From Pelagimonas varians (GTDB lineage Bacteria > Pseudomonadota > Alphaproteobacteria > Rhodobacterales > Rhodobacteraceae), in the NCBI RefSeq assembly GCF_003208435.1, contig NZ_QKMF01000012.1, positions 1-64,000 on the forward strand: 64,000 nt of DNA, written 5' to 3'. Every line of letters starts with the position of its first letter. Position 1 is the stretch's first letter. Under the pieces are notes generated by a model. It did no database searches. It was not told the origin of the DNA and was given only the letters and a program-made list of their open reading frames with translations. This document shows, in pieces, positions 17,565 to 26,578 of this stretch. Both the position numbers and the translations under genes were made by a program.

Positions 17565-18739
17565 TCGGCATCAAGACCGGTCAGCGCAGCCGCAAACTCT
17601 TCGGGATCGAACGGGGCCAAATCATCAATTTGTTCCCCGACACCAATCGCATGGATCGGCAGGCCAAATTTATCGGCAAGCGACACCAAGACGCCGCCGC
17701 GCGCTGTTCCATCCAGTTTGGTCATCACCAACCCCGATACATCCGAAATTTTCCGGAACACTTCGACCTGCGTCACAGCGTTTTGGCCCGTGGTGGCATC
17801 CAGCACCAACAATGTGTTGTGCGGCGCGTCAGGGTCTTTCTTGCGGATCACCCGGACAATCTTGGCCAACTCTTCCATCAAATCCTGACGGTTTTGCAAT
17901 CGTCCCGCGGTATCAATCATCAACAGATCAGCCCCGTCTTCTTGGGCTTTGGTCATCGCATCATAGGCAAGGCTCGCGGGATCCGACCCTTCGGGTGCGG
18001 TCAAAACCGGCACGCCCGCGCGGTCCCCCCAGACTTGCAATTGTTCTACCGCTGCAGCGCGGAACGTATCACCCGCAGCGATCACCACCTTTTTTCCGGC
18101 CGCGCGGAACTGGGACGCCAGCTTGCCGATGGTTGTGGTTTTGCCCGATCCATTCACCCCGACCACCAAAACCACCTGTGGTTTCGTTGCGTATAGCGGC
18201 AAAGGTTTTGCCACCGGCTCCATGATGCGGGCAATTTCGCCGGCCAAAAGCCCTTTGATTTCGGTCACAGACAGCTTCTTGCCCATCCGCCCTTCGGCGA
18301 TATTGGCAGACACGCGCAGGGCTGTATCAACCCCCATATCGGACTGGATCAACAGCTCCTCAAGGCTTTCAAGCATGTCATCGTCAAGCACACGGCGAAG
18401 GTCGGCACTTTCCCCGCCACGCCCCATCAGGCGGCCCAAAATACCGGGCTTGGATGCTTCTTCCGGTGCTTGGGCCACAGCCTCAGCCAACGGGTCCGAA
18501 GACCGCACTAAATCTGTCTCTTGGTCTGGTGCCACCTCGGACGCGGGCTCGGATTCATCGGTTGGGATTTCAGCGATGTCGTTAGGTATTGCATCCGGTG
18601 TTTTAACCGGCTCCGGCGCAGGAACATCCACCTCGGGCGCAGCGTCTTCGCCACCATCTTGGACAATCGCATCCAGTCCCTCATCCAATTTGGAAGAGGA
18701 TTTGAACAATTTGTTTTTGAGTTTGCCGAAAAAGGACAT
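17561..18739 (-). CDS. ftsY: Signal recognition particle receptor FtsY
   Basis: The product has 392 residues. An acidic, low-complexity A domain fills the first 90 residues, followed by the NG GTPase domain. GTPase motifs are GVNGSGKTTTIGKLA (P-loop), DTAGRLQNR and VMTKLDGTARGG. FtsY docks SRP-ribosome complexes at the membrane for cotranslational insertion. It leads the ftsY-eamA-yciB run. Confidence 0.97.
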   Translation of the reverse strand: MSFFGKLKNKLFKSSSKLDEGLDAIVQDGGEDAAPEVDVPAPEPVKTPDAIPNDIAEIPTDESEPASEVAPDQETDLVRSSDPLAEAVAQAPEEASKPGILGRLMGRGGESADLRRVLDDDMLESLEELLIQSDMGVDTALRVSANIAEGRMGKKLSVTEIKGLLAGEIARIMEPVAKPLPLYATKPQVVLVVGVNGSGKTTTIGKLASQFRAAGKKVVIAAGDTFRAAAVEQLQVWGDRAGVPVLTAPEGSDPASLAYDAMTKAQEDGADLLMIDTAGRLQNRQDLMEELAKIVRVIRKKDPDAPHNTLLVLDATTGQNAVTQVEVFRKISDVSGLVMTKLDGTARGGVLVSLADKFGLPIHAIGVGEQIDDLAPFDPEEFAAALTGLDAE

Positions 18740-18839
18740 GTCTAAGCCTGCATATAACTGTTCCTTCCACCTAATACGGCTGGCGCTGCAATAAAAGTCT
18801 CAGTTGACCTATGGCTGCGAAAGCCCCTTATTTGACACT

Positions 18840-19763
18840 ATGATGTTACGCGCGTTTCTTTGTGTTTTGCTGTTGGCGGGTCTCACCGCACCTTTGGCCC
18901 CCCGATCGGCCCAAGCCGATACAGATGAACCGGGCACCATGTGTTCGGATGGTGCATTCGGGCAGGTGCAGTGCATCCGGCCCACCCATTTTGTCTTTGA
19001 CACCTGCCAAGCCATCGAAGCCTTTGCGAACGACAGCAATCTGGATCCTGGTTTCTTTGCCCGTCTGATCTGGCAAGAAAGCCGCTTTGACCCCAATGCG
19101 CTGAGCCATGCCAATGCACGCGGCATCGCCCAATTTATTCCTTCAACCGCTGAGCTACGCGGATTACGCGACCCGTACAATCCCGCCCAAGCGCTTGAGT
19201 ATTCAGCAGAATATCTGGGGGATATGAGTCAACGATTTGGCAATCATGGCCTGGCGGCTGTCGGTTATAATGGCGGCGAACGGCGGGCCAACGGGTTGAT
19301 GGCCGGCACCGGCGGGCTGGCGTCCGAAACCGTCAAATACGTCAAAATCATCACCGGCTTCCCAGCAGAGATCTGGGCCCACAACCCGCCTGCAACCCAT
19401 GACTACCGCCTGCAAAAAGACAAACCCTTTCAACAGGCCTGTTATGAATTGGCGCGCAAACGCAAATTGTCCAAGTACCCGCCGCTCGAGCCGCCAAAAC
19501 CCAAGTTGAAAAAGTGGGGGGTGCAGATGGCCTTTGGCGTGACGAAAAAGCGCGCTTTGGAGCAGTACAAGGCCCGCGCAAAGAGTTGCGCATCAGTTGT
19601 AAAATCCGAAAATCCCGATTTGATTTGGCAAAAAAGCCGTGCAAGCCCCAAAGGTGGATACTTTTTGGCCCGCATCGGGCGAGACAGCCGTGATGGCGCG
19701 TGGAAATTGTGCGGTCGCCTCAAGGCAAAGGGATGTATCTGCACCGTTTTTCGCAATCACTAA
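18840..19763 (+). CDS. Lytic transglycosylase domain protein
   Basis: The product has about 307 residues. A signal peptide (MMLRAFLCVLLLAGLTAPLA) is followed by an SLT domain: the catalytic glutamate in LIWQESRFDP, then ARGIAQFIPSTAELRGL and AVGYNGGERRANG. The last 100 residues are lysine-rich, with a region (GGYFLARIGRDSRD to KGCICTVF) that may be a degenerate SPOR-like peptidoglycan-binding domain. It cleaves glycan strands in the periplasm. Its end overlaps the converging lysoplasmalogenase-like gene by four bases. Confidence 0.88.
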   Translation: MMLRAFLCVLLLAGLTAPLAPRSAQADTDEPGTMCSDGAFGQVQCIRPTHFVFDTCQAIEAFANDSNLDPGFFARLIWQESRFDPNALSHANARGIAQFIPSTAELRGLRDPYNPAQALEYSAEYLGDMSQRFGNHGLAAVGYNGGERRANGLMAGTGGLASETVKYVKIITGFPAEIWAHNPPATHDYRLQKDKPFQQACYELARKRKLSKYPPLEPPKPKLKKWGVQMAFGVTKKRALEQYKARAKSCASVVKSENPDLIWQKSRASPKGGYFLARIGRDSRDGAWKLCGRLKAKGCICTVFRNH

Positions 19764-20407
19764 CCAATCCAGATAAACCCGACAAACAACGCCACTTGGC
19801 CCAAATAGTAAAACCCCCAAATGGCGTGAGATTGAACAGGCCAGTGGTGCTGTAGGAATCTTTCCTGCCCGATAAAGGCATCCGACATCATGAACAAAAG
19901 CGCCCCGGCCAGCGTGATGGTCTGCCCCGCCCCAGAGGGTTGCAGCACTGCACCGGCCCCCATCAGCCCGATGATCGCTACATAGATCAGCACCGGTATC
20001 GCCAGCGCCCCGGCCTTGCGGGCAAACACCGGCCCGAGCCACAAAGCGGCTGCGGCGACACCAACAACCAATACGGATTGAGGGCTGCCAAGTTCGACCA
20101 GCCCACCGGAATAGAACAAACCAAAATACGTCAGATGGCCAAGGGCAAAAGCCAGCATTCCAATCAAAAAGGCCCTGTCTCCGGGGCGGGACAAGGCCAA
20201 GTCACCCAAGGCGGACAATCCAAGTGCCAAGGCCAAAACCGGATGCCCGACCGCATAGGCCCAAACACAGAGCGCCCCGACCGCAAGGGTTTTGCACAAG
20301 GATCGCGGCCAGGACTCTCCGCTCCAAAACGTAAAGCAAAGTGCGCTGCTGGCCGAGAGCACGGCCAGTAAAGTGAAAATGATCGGAAAGGCGGCAACGT
20401 CTGACAT
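19760..20407 (-). CDS. Lysoplasmalogenase / YhhN-family membrane protein
   Basis: The product has 215 residues and about eight hydrophobic helices. The family signatures are ALGLSALGDLALS early, FALGHLTYFGLFY in the middle, and LLFMMSDAFIGQERF with conserved acidic residues near the end. TMEM86/YhhN proteins hydrolyse the vinyl-ether bond of lysoplasmalogens in animals; the bacterial substrate is unsettled. Confidence 0.85.
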   Translation of the reverse strand: MSDVAAFPIIFTLLAVLSASSALCFTFWSGESWPRSLCKTLAVGALCVWAYAVGHPVLALALGLSALGDLALSRPGDRAFLIGMLAFALGHLTYFGLFYSGGLVELGSPQSVLVVGVAAAALWLGPVFARKAGALAIPVLIYVAIIGLMGAGAVLQPSGAGQTITLAGALLFMMSDAFIGQERFLQHHWPVQSHAIWGFYYLGQVALFVGFIWIG

Positions 20408-20490
20408 TGGGTGTTTCGCTCAAAAAACGGACCGGAGCCATGCGGGGCGCAATTTAACCAATGGTCATATCGCGCCCGCATGCGCCCGTT

Positions 20491-22176
20491 TTAGATCTCG
20501 TCCGGAAAATGCTTGATCGTCAAGCGGATCGGGTTCGGAGCCGCCTGCCCCAAGCCGCAAATAGACGTGTCGATCATCGCGTTGCTCAACTCTTCGAGCA
20601 GGTCTTGATCCCATGACTTGGCTTGCATGAGTTTAACAGCCTTTTCACACCCCACCCGGCAGGGCGTACACTGACCACAGCTTTCGTCCTCGAAGAACCG
20701 CAACATGTTCAACGCCGCATCGCGGGCGCTGTCATGATCAGACAAAACCACCACAGCGGCCGATCCGATAAAGGTGCCATGGGGCTGCAAGGTGTCAAAA
20801 TCCAACGGGACATCCGCCATAGATGCAGGCAACAGACCAGAAGATGGGCCGCCCGGTTGATAGGCTTTCAGGCTGTGACCGTCGAGCATCCCGCCGCAGG
20901 CTGCAATGACATCTGTGATCGTTGATCCCGCAGGCAACAAATACACCCCCGGGTTTTTCACGCGCCCTGACACCGAATAATTGCGCAGGCCAATGCGGCC
21001 ATTCTTTTCAACCGAGCTGAAAATCTCGGGACCTTCGCGGCAGATTTTTCCGACCCAATACAGGGTTTCGACGTTGTGAACCAATGTCGGGCGACCAAAA
21101 ATTCCGACCTGAGCGACAAAGGGCGGGCGATGGCGCGGCATGCCGCGTTTGCCTTCAATGCTTTCGATCATCGCGCTTTCTTCGCCGCAGATATAGGCAC
21201 CGGCACCGCGGCGCAGATCAATATACCCTTTTTCGACAAGGCCGGCCTCTTCCAGCGCGGCAATCTCGCGGCGCAAGATTTCCAGCACAGCCGGATATTC
21301 GTCGCGCATATAGATGAAACAAGTTTCCGCTTCGATCGACCATGCGCCAATCAGCATGCCCTCAAGAAACATATGCGGTTCACGTTCAAGGTGGAACCGA
21401 TCCTTGAATGTACCCGGTTCACCTTCATCGCCGTTTACAGCCAGATAGCGCGGGCCTGCCTCGGCGCGTACAAAATCCCATTTGCGGCCTGACGGAAATC
21501 CGGCGCCGCCCAAACCGCGCAGACCCGATGCCAAAACCGTTTCTTGAACCTGATGCGGTTCACCGTTTTCGCGCAGCTCCAACAGCTTTTTGTAGCCCCC
21601 TGTGGCCTGATAAGCGGCCAGAGTTTCATAGTCAGGGATGCGGGCGTGGGTTTCGTCGGCCTTGATGGCTGCGATGATCTTTTCCGGTGTCGCGAAATCA
21701 ATATGGTTGTGGCCCAGTTCAACCGTCGGCGCTGTATCGCAACGCCCCATGCAGGGCGCGCGCACAACGCGAACCTGCGCCGGATCCATCCCGTCCTCGA
21801 GCGCCTTTTGCAGCTGTTCTGATCCGGCCAGTTCGCACGACAAGCTATCACAAACCCGGATGGTCAAGGCCGGGGGCGGTGTTTCATCCTCTTTGACCAC
21901 ATCGAAATGGGCGTAGAAAGTTGCGACCTCATAAACCTCGGCCTGTCCAATACGCAGCACTTCGGCCAGCGCGCGCAGATGCGCTGCGGACAGATGGCCA
22001 TATTCATCCTGAACAAGGTGCAAAAACTCGATCAGCAAATCGCGCCTAATCGGACGATCCGCGATCAGCGCCTGAACCTGCGCCAAGGCTGCATCGTCCA
22101 GCTGTCGCCCCTTGGGCGTGTGCCGGCCTTTGCCTTTGCCAGATTTCCAAACACCTTTGCGTTCATCAAGTGCCAT
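20491..22176 (-). CDS. NAD-linked dehydrogenase diaphorase subunit, NuoE-NuoF fusion (formate dehydrogenase FdsGB type)
   Basis: The product has about 561 residues. Residues 1-170 form a NuoE-like [2Fe-2S] domain with RVCDSLSCE and CMGRCDTAP cysteines. The rest is NuoF-like, with NADH/FMN-binding LRGLGGAGFPSGRKWDFV and AVNGDEGEPGTFKDR, the GAGAYICGEESAMIESIEG loop, and the [4Fe-4S] set ESCGQCTPCRVGCE plus ICGLGQAAPNP. CGLGQ is typical of soluble formate dehydrogenases and hydrogenases, not of complex I. The molybdenum alpha subunit expected next to it is absent here. ATG at 22176 was chosen on homology. Confidence 0.85.
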   Translation of the reverse strand: MALDERKGVWKSGKGKGRHTPKGRQLDDAALAQVQALIADRPIRRDLLIEFLHLVQDEYGHLSAAHLRALAEVLRIGQAEVYEVATFYAHFDVVKEDETPPPALTIRVCDSLSCELAGSEQLQKALEDGMDPAQVRVVRAPCMGRCDTAPTVELGHNHIDFATPEKIIAAIKADETHARIPDYETLAAYQATGGYKKLLELRENGEPHQVQETVLASGLRGLGGAGFPSGRKWDFVRAEAGPRYLAVNGDEGEPGTFKDRFHLEREPHMFLEGMLIGAWSIEAETCFIYMRDEYPAVLEILRREIAALEEAGLVEKGYIDLRRGAGAYICGEESAMIESIEGKRGMPRHRPPFVAQVGIFGRPTLVHNVETLYWVGKICREGPEIFSSVEKNGRIGLRNYSVSGRVKNPGVYLLPAGSTITDVIAACGGMLDGHSLKAYQPGGPSSGLLPASMADVPLDFDTLQPHGTFIGSAAVVVLSDHDSARDAALNMLRFFEDESCGQCTPCRVGCEKAVKLMQAKSWDQDLLEELSNAMIDTSICGLGQAAPNPIRLTIKHFPDEI

Positions 22177-22353
22177 GTGCGTCTCCTGCTTTGTGGGCAC
22201 CCTACCGCCGACCCGTTGGATTGCGCAGATGAAAAACGACGCAAAGGGGGGATCTTGCGCCGCGCACTCATGAGGTTTTCATCGGATAGTGACGATCCGT
22301 TCCGATAAAGGTACGAATGAAGCGCGTAGAAGCGGAAAACAAAGGGGCCCGCA

Positions 22354-23355
22354 ATGGCACGATTCACCGTTGTCACACTCGGGATGGTCGCTCTTTTGGC
22401 ACTGGCCTTGATAGTCGGCGCGCCGTTTAGCGTTCTGGCCCTGCTATATATCACCGTCGTCACGTTTTTTATGGACAAGCTGACGGCACTGGCCGCACCG
22501 GACCATCCCGGTGCCGAATTCCCCGCAGGCAATGGCCTTTCGGTAACGCTAGGAGTGGTCCATTTCCCGCTGCTGTTTGGCGGGGTCTGGGCAATCGGAG
22601 CCTCAGATCTCGCGGTGCTCGACAAAGTGTTCATCTTCTTTGCCCTATCGCTGTTCCTAGGTCAGGTAAGCAATTCCAATGCGCATGAGCTGATTCACCG
22701 GTCTGCCCGCCCCCTACACCGTTTAGGGGTCGCGGTTTATAGCTCTATCCTGTTCGGGTTTCACGCCTCGGCTCATGTTCGGGTGCACCATATCTATGCC
22801 GCAACCCCGCGTGATCCTAACTCGGCGCGACTTGGGCAAGGGTTCTACCGGTTTGCGGCCCGCGCCTGGATCGGTGCATTGCGGCAAGGTTATCGCGCCG
22901 AAGCCACGTTTCGCAAAGGGCGCGGGATACATCCTTATGCCATTTACGGGGCATACGCGGCCTGTTCGCTGGCTATTGCCAGTGTTCTGGCCGGCTGGGC
23001 GGGCGTTGGGACGCTGCTGGGGTTGTCTCTTTATGCGCAGCTTCAACTGCTGCTCTCGGACTATGTTCAGCACTATGGTTTGCAGCGGGTCAAGGCCGCG
23101 CCAAACAAGTGGGAACCGGTTGGCCCCAAGCACAGTTGGAACAGCCCGCATGGCTTTTCCTCGGCATTGATGTTGAACGCTCCGCGCCATTCAGACCATC
23201 ACGCGCATCCCAATCGCCCTTATCCGGGTTTGGAATTGGATCGGGGGGATATGCCAATTTTGCCCCATCCCCTTCCAGTTATGGCTGTTTTGGCCTTATC
23301 CCCCCCGCTTTGGCGCAAAGTCATGGACCCGCGTGCAAAAAAATGGACGTCATGA
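22354..23355 (+). CDS. AlkB-type alkane monooxygenase-like membrane protein
   Basis: The product has 333 residues, shorter than the roughly 400 of classical AlkB. The histidine motifs of the di-iron membrane hydroxylases are all present: NAHELIHRS, HVRVHHIYAATPRDP, HSWNSPHGFSS and PRHSDHHAHPNRPYPGLE, together with the AlkB-like DYVQHYGLQR. Four or more hydrophobic segments lie before the second histidine group. It probably hydroxylates a terminal methyl group of an alkane, fatty acid or similar hydrophobic compound, but the substrate is not known and no rubredoxin gene is adjacent. Confidence 0.82.
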   Translation: MARFTVVTLGMVALLALALIVGAPFSVLALLYITVVTFFMDKLTALAAPDHPGAEFPAGNGLSVTLGVVHFPLLFGGVWAIGASDLAVLDKVFIFFALSLFLGQVSNSNAHELIHRSARPLHRLGVAVYSSILFGFHASAHVRVHHIYAATPRDPNSARLGQGFYRFAARAWIGALRQGYRAEATFRKGRGIHPYAIYGAYAACSLAIASVLAGWAGVGTLLGLSLYAQLQLLLSDYVQHYGLQRVKAAPNKWEPVGPKHSWNSPHGFSSALMLNAPRHSDHHAHPNRPYPGLELDRGDMPILPHPLPVMAVLALSPPLWRKVMDPRAKKWTS

Positions 23356-23434
23356 TGGGCAATGGCCCGCCCATTCGCAGTGGCAGGGAATCCCCGACTT
23401 TCCGATAGGCCTGAGTTCTGGCAAAAGAAGGACC

Positions 23435-23842
23435 ATGAAACAGATTCTTGCCCCCGTACTCAGTGCTTTGATCGCAACAGCAGCCCTGCCCGCATTGGCG
23501 GCAGAACCGCTGAGCGCCACGCAATTCGAATCCTATGTTTTGGGTAAAACGTTGTATTTCGGTCAGGCCGGCCAATCCTATGGTGTCGAAGAATACCTAC
23601 CTAACCGCAAAGTGCGCTGGTCCTTTCTGGACGGCAAATGCAAGGACGGTATTTGGTACGAAGACGCCGGACAAATCTGTTTCGTCTATGAGGACACGCC
23701 CGAACCGCAATGTTGGTCGTTTTTTGACGAAGGAACGGGCCTGCGGGCCGTGTTTGAAAACGACCCGGCAAACACCGTCCTTTATGAAGCCCAGCAAAAC
23801 GATGAACCCATGCTCTGCCTTGGGCCGGATGTGGGCGTTTGA
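23435..23842 (+). CDS. Small secreted cysteine-containing protein
   Basis: The product has 135 residues, starting at ATG 23435 with AGAAGGA just upstream. A signal peptide ends at LPALAAEP. The mature part has GKTLYFG, RWSFLDGKCKDGIWYEDAGQ, ICFVYEDTPEPQCWSF and a final CLGPD. Spacing of KTLY.G, G.W, C and C matches the protein at 27773-28132, so the two look like distant members of one family. Function is unknown. Confidence 0.7.
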   Translation: MKQILAPVLSALIATAALPALAAEPLSATQFESYVLGKTLYFGQAGQSYGVEEYLPNRKVRWSFLDGKCKDGIWYEDAGQICFVYEDTPEPQCWSFFDEGTGLRAVFENDPANTVLYEAQQNDEPMLCLGPDVGV

Positions 23843-23846
23843 CGCG

Positions 23847-24695
23847 TTAAACCGCCGCCATGCCCTGCCGCAAATAATCGCTCAGAGTATCAACCAGTTG
23901 CTTTTTACCTGACCCTGCATAGAGGTTGATGCGCTGCGTTCCGAGGTCGGGCAATGCATTGCCCCCGTCGATTGGCTCAAGATAGGGCGGCGCGTGCCCC
24001 TCTAGCTTGACCGTTACAGCCAGATCAGCGCTTACCGTTGCATCGACGGCCTTTTCGCTGTCCGATTCAACGGCCATTTCCCATTCGATGCCCGCTGCAT
24101 CCAGACGTTTCAACGTGTCTTCACGAAACACACAGCGCCGACAAAAGGCCACCCGCAGGGGCCGCGTCTTCCACACTTGGCCATCAGGCACACCAATCCA
24201 GTTCAGCGGCACAGTGGTCAGCGTCTCTCCGCCGCTATCGACGCCGGTTTCTGTGGTGAGGATCACATCCACTTCGCCTTTTGAAAACTGATCTTTCAGG
24301 GTCTTAGTGAAAGAGCTGACCAGCTGCACTTTGACCCGAGGATGGGTGCGCCCCATCCGTTGCAGCACCTCTGGAATCACCGGATAGATAATGTCTTCGG
24401 GCACGCCGAGAATAATGTCGCCCTCCCAATTCTGGTCCGTCAGCTTGGTATAAGCCTCATCATTCAGATCAACGATCTTTTGCGCATAGGTCAGCAATTG
24501 TGCGCCAGCAGGGGTCAGGGATACACCGCGCCCGGAGCGATCCAAAAGCTGAAGGTTGAGCATTTCTTCCAGACGCTTCAACTGCATCGACACCGCAGAC
24601 TGCGTCAGGTTCAAAAAGCCTGCCGCCCGCGTGACACCGCCCGAATTGGCCACAGCCATAAACGAGCGCAAAGTTGTGATGTCTAAATTTCGCAT
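23847..24695 (-). CDS. LysR-family transcriptional regulator
   Basis: The product has 282 residues. The N-terminal helix-turn-helix (DITTLRSFMAVANSGGVTRA, then LNLTQSAVSMQLKRLEEMLN) precedes a two-lobed effector domain with GEVDVILTTE and VDATVSADLAVTVK. It is divergent from the small gene at 24821, which is therefore its likely target. The effector is unknown. Confidence 0.88.
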   Translation of the reverse strand: MRNLDITTLRSFMAVANSGGVTRAAGFLNLTQSAVSMQLKRLEEMLNLQLLDRSGRGVSLTPAGAQLLTYAQKIVDLNDEAYTKLTDQNWEGDIILGVPEDIIYPVIPEVLQRMGRTHPRVKVQLVSSFTKTLKDQFSKGEVDVILTTETGVDSGGETLTTVPLNWIGVPDGQVWKTRPLRVAFCRRCVFREDTLKRLDAAGIEWEMAVESDSEKAVDATVSADLAVTVKLEGHAPPYLEPIDGGNALPDLGTQRINLYAGSGKKQLVDTLSDYLRQGMAAV

Positions 24696-24820
24696 TTATC
24701 ACATTCCTTGATGGCTTTCGTCATTAACATTCGTTTCACAAATCAATCATGGCGCGACATATATATCAACAACAAACATACAAAACAGACATTTCATCAC
24801 AAACCGTGAAGGGAACCACC
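24696..24820. promoter_or_regulatory. Shared control region of the LysR gene and the small gene
   Basis: This 125-bp AT-rich gap contains ACATATATATC near 24758 and several ATTAACATTCGTTTC-like runs near 24725. It must hold both promoters and the LysR binding site, but no single T-N11-A box stands out. Confidence 0.4.
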
Positions 24821-25027
24821 ATGATCCGTGCCGCATCGCAATTTGCCCCTATGTTTAGTCTACACCCCCTGTCCGCAATGCAGGCATGGGTGGAACAGTT
24901 GCGTCATCGCAAAGCAATGACCACTTTGGATGAGGCAGGGTTGAGGGATTCCCATATGAACGCAGCCCCCGCACTGCAAGAACAAGCGCGAGTCCTTTGG
25001 GATGCGCCGGATCACTGGACAAAATAA
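24821..25027 (+). CDS. Small DUF1127-like protein
   Basis: The product has 68 residues. The pattern AWVEQLRHRKAMTTLDEAGL followed by RDSHMN recalls the DUF1127 motif (W, basic stretch, L..LD...L.D), though the match is loose. DUF1127 proteins in alphaproteobacteria act in small-RNA and phosphate or stress networks, but nothing specific is known here. The start at 24821 follows GAAGGGAACCACC. An upstream ATG at 24749 in the same frame is in the regulatory region and is less likely. Confidence 0.55.
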   Translation: MIRAASQFAPMFSLHPLSAMQAWVEQLRHRKAMTTLDEAGLRDSHMNAAPALQEQARVLWDAPDHWTK

Positions 25028-25142
25028 AACAAAAACTCTCAGGATTTCATGCGGTATTCCTTGAAAAATCACGCCACATAGCCAATATCTGAGACATAAA
25101 CCCGTGCATCTTGCGCGGCAGATATTCGACACGGAGGCTTTT

Positions 25143-25922
25143 ATGGCTCAATACGACACGGTCAGCTCCGCGGGCATTGGTGCCCGCGCCGCACAGATCG
25201 ACGCAGGGCTTCGTGCCCACATGAACAAAGTGTACAGCACAATGTCGATCGGCATGCTGATCACATTCGCAGCGGCATGGGCGATTTCCAACCTCGCCGT
25301 TACCAGCGATCCGAGCGCTGCCGTTGGTGCCATTCGCGAAGGGACTTATCTGACCGACTTCGGCTACGCTATCTATGGTAGTCCGTTGAAGTGGGTCATC
25401 ATGTTCGCCCCGCTGGCCTTTGTTTTCGGCTTTGGTGCCGCAATGAACCGCATGTCCGCCGCCGGTGTTCAACTGGTCTTCTTTGCATTTGCAGCAACCA
25501 TGGGCCTGTCGATCAGCTCGATCTTCTTGATCTACACTGGCATGTCGATCATTCAGGTCTTTTTGATCACAGCGATCGCTTTTGCCGGTCTGTCAATCTG
25601 GGGTTATGTCACTAAGAAAGACATTTCCGGTTGGGGATCGTTCCTGATCATGGGCGTGATCGGTATTCTGGTCGCATCGGTCGTCAACATCTTCTTGGGC
25701 TCCGGCATTATGCAGCTGGCGATCTCCTGCTTGGGTGTGCTGATTTTTGCGGGTCTGACTGCCTATGACACGCAAAACATCAAAAACACTTATATCGAAC
25801 ATGCCCAGCATGGCGATCAGGAATGGCTTTCCAAAGCCGCCATCAGTGGCGCGCTGAGCTTGTACCTCGACTTCATCAACATGTTCATGTTCATGCTCCA
25901 ACTGTTTGGCAATCGCGAATAA
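25143..25922 (+). CDS. Bax inhibitor-1 / YccA-family membrane protein
   Basis: The product has 259 residues and seven hydrophobic helices. The family signatures are VYSTMSIGMLITFAAAW at helix 1, FAATMGLSISSIF in the middle, and GLTAYDTQNIKNTYIE before the last helix, which contains the conserved aspartate. BI-1 homologues are proposed calcium-leak channels or stress-protective proteins of the inner membrane. ATG at 25143 follows GGAGG. A strong terminator follows. Confidence 0.92.
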   Translation: MAQYDTVSSAGIGARAAQIDAGLRAHMNKVYSTMSIGMLITFAAAWAISNLAVTSDPSAAVGAIREGTYLTDFGYAIYGSPLKWVIMFAPLAFVFGFGAAMNRMSAAGVQLVFFAFAATMGLSISSIFLIYTGMSIIQVFLITAIAFAGLSIWGYVTKKDISGWGSFLIMGVIGILVASVVNIFLGSGIMQLAISCLGVLIFAGLTAYDTQNIKNTYIEHAQHGDQEWLSKAAISGALSLYLDFINMFMFMLQLFGNRE

Positions 25923-25948
25923 CAGCGCGCGAGCTTACCGATTGAAGA

Positions 25949-25980
25949 AGGGCCAGCAGTCACGCTGGCCCTTTTTTTTT
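25949..25980 (+). terminator. Terminator after the Bax inhibitor-1 homologue
   Basis: GGGCCAGC (25950-25957) pairs with GCTGGCCC (25964-25971) and is followed by nine Ts. Confidence 0.92.
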
Positions 25981-26106
25981 GCATGAACTTCAGACAACAC
26001 CTGCGGCGAATTCTTGCCCAGATCAATAAATCTTGGTTTCAATTGGCCTCCGAACGCGTCAATCTGCACTTGCAGTTCAAAACTTCGCTATTTGGGAAAT
26101 TAATTG

Positions 26107-26538
26107 ATGCGTAGCAGTACCTTGGCCATTGCCGCCGCCCTGGGGGCCACACCAGCTCTTGCCCAACCCGGTGACATCTGGGATCTGATCGGCCAGATCC
26201 AGATCGACGAGCTTGTGACTGAAAACAGCTATGAAGTGCGCAAGAGTTTTCCCGCAGGGATCAGCGAAACCGACCAAGAGATTGAGATCAGCGGCTATGT
26301 CGCGCCCATGTTTCCTGGCGAACAGGTGCGGGAATTGATCATGGTTTCGGACATGGGGTTCTGCCCGTTTTGCGGAGATCCCGACCATGGGGCCAGCTTA
26401 CAGGTATCTCTGGCTGACCCAATCGGCATGATCGACGAAGGCCAACGCATCACTCTGCGCGGCCAACTCAGCCGCGTGAACGACCCCGAAACATGGCAAG
26501 CGGTCGTGCTCAAAGAGGCGCAGGTCGTCACCCGCTGA
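26107..26538 (+). CDS. Secreted protein with CPxC motif, unknown function
   Basis: The product has 143 residues. A short signal peptide (MRSSTLAIAAALGATPALAQ) is followed by ELVTENSYEVRKSFPAG, then ISGYVAPMFPGEQVRELIMV and FCPFCGDPDHGASLQVSL, ending in an OB-like strand pattern (ITLRGQLSRV). The GYVAPMF, MVSDMG and FCPFCG segments recall the DUF3299 group of periplasmic lipoproteins, but there is no lipobox and the match is weak. The CPFC pair and nearby His could bind metal or heme. The ATG at 26107 is preferred to TTG at 26104. Confidence 0.55.
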   Translation: MRSSTLAIAAALGATPALAQPGDIWDLIGQIQIDELVTENSYEVRKSFPAGISETDQEIEISGYVAPMFPGEQVRELIMVSDMGFCPFCGDPDHGASLQVSLADPIGMIDEGQRITLRGQLSRVNDPETWQAVVLKEAQVVTR

Positions 26539-26578
26539 CGCAATTTTGGGCCGGATGTTACAACCGGCCCTTATTCTC

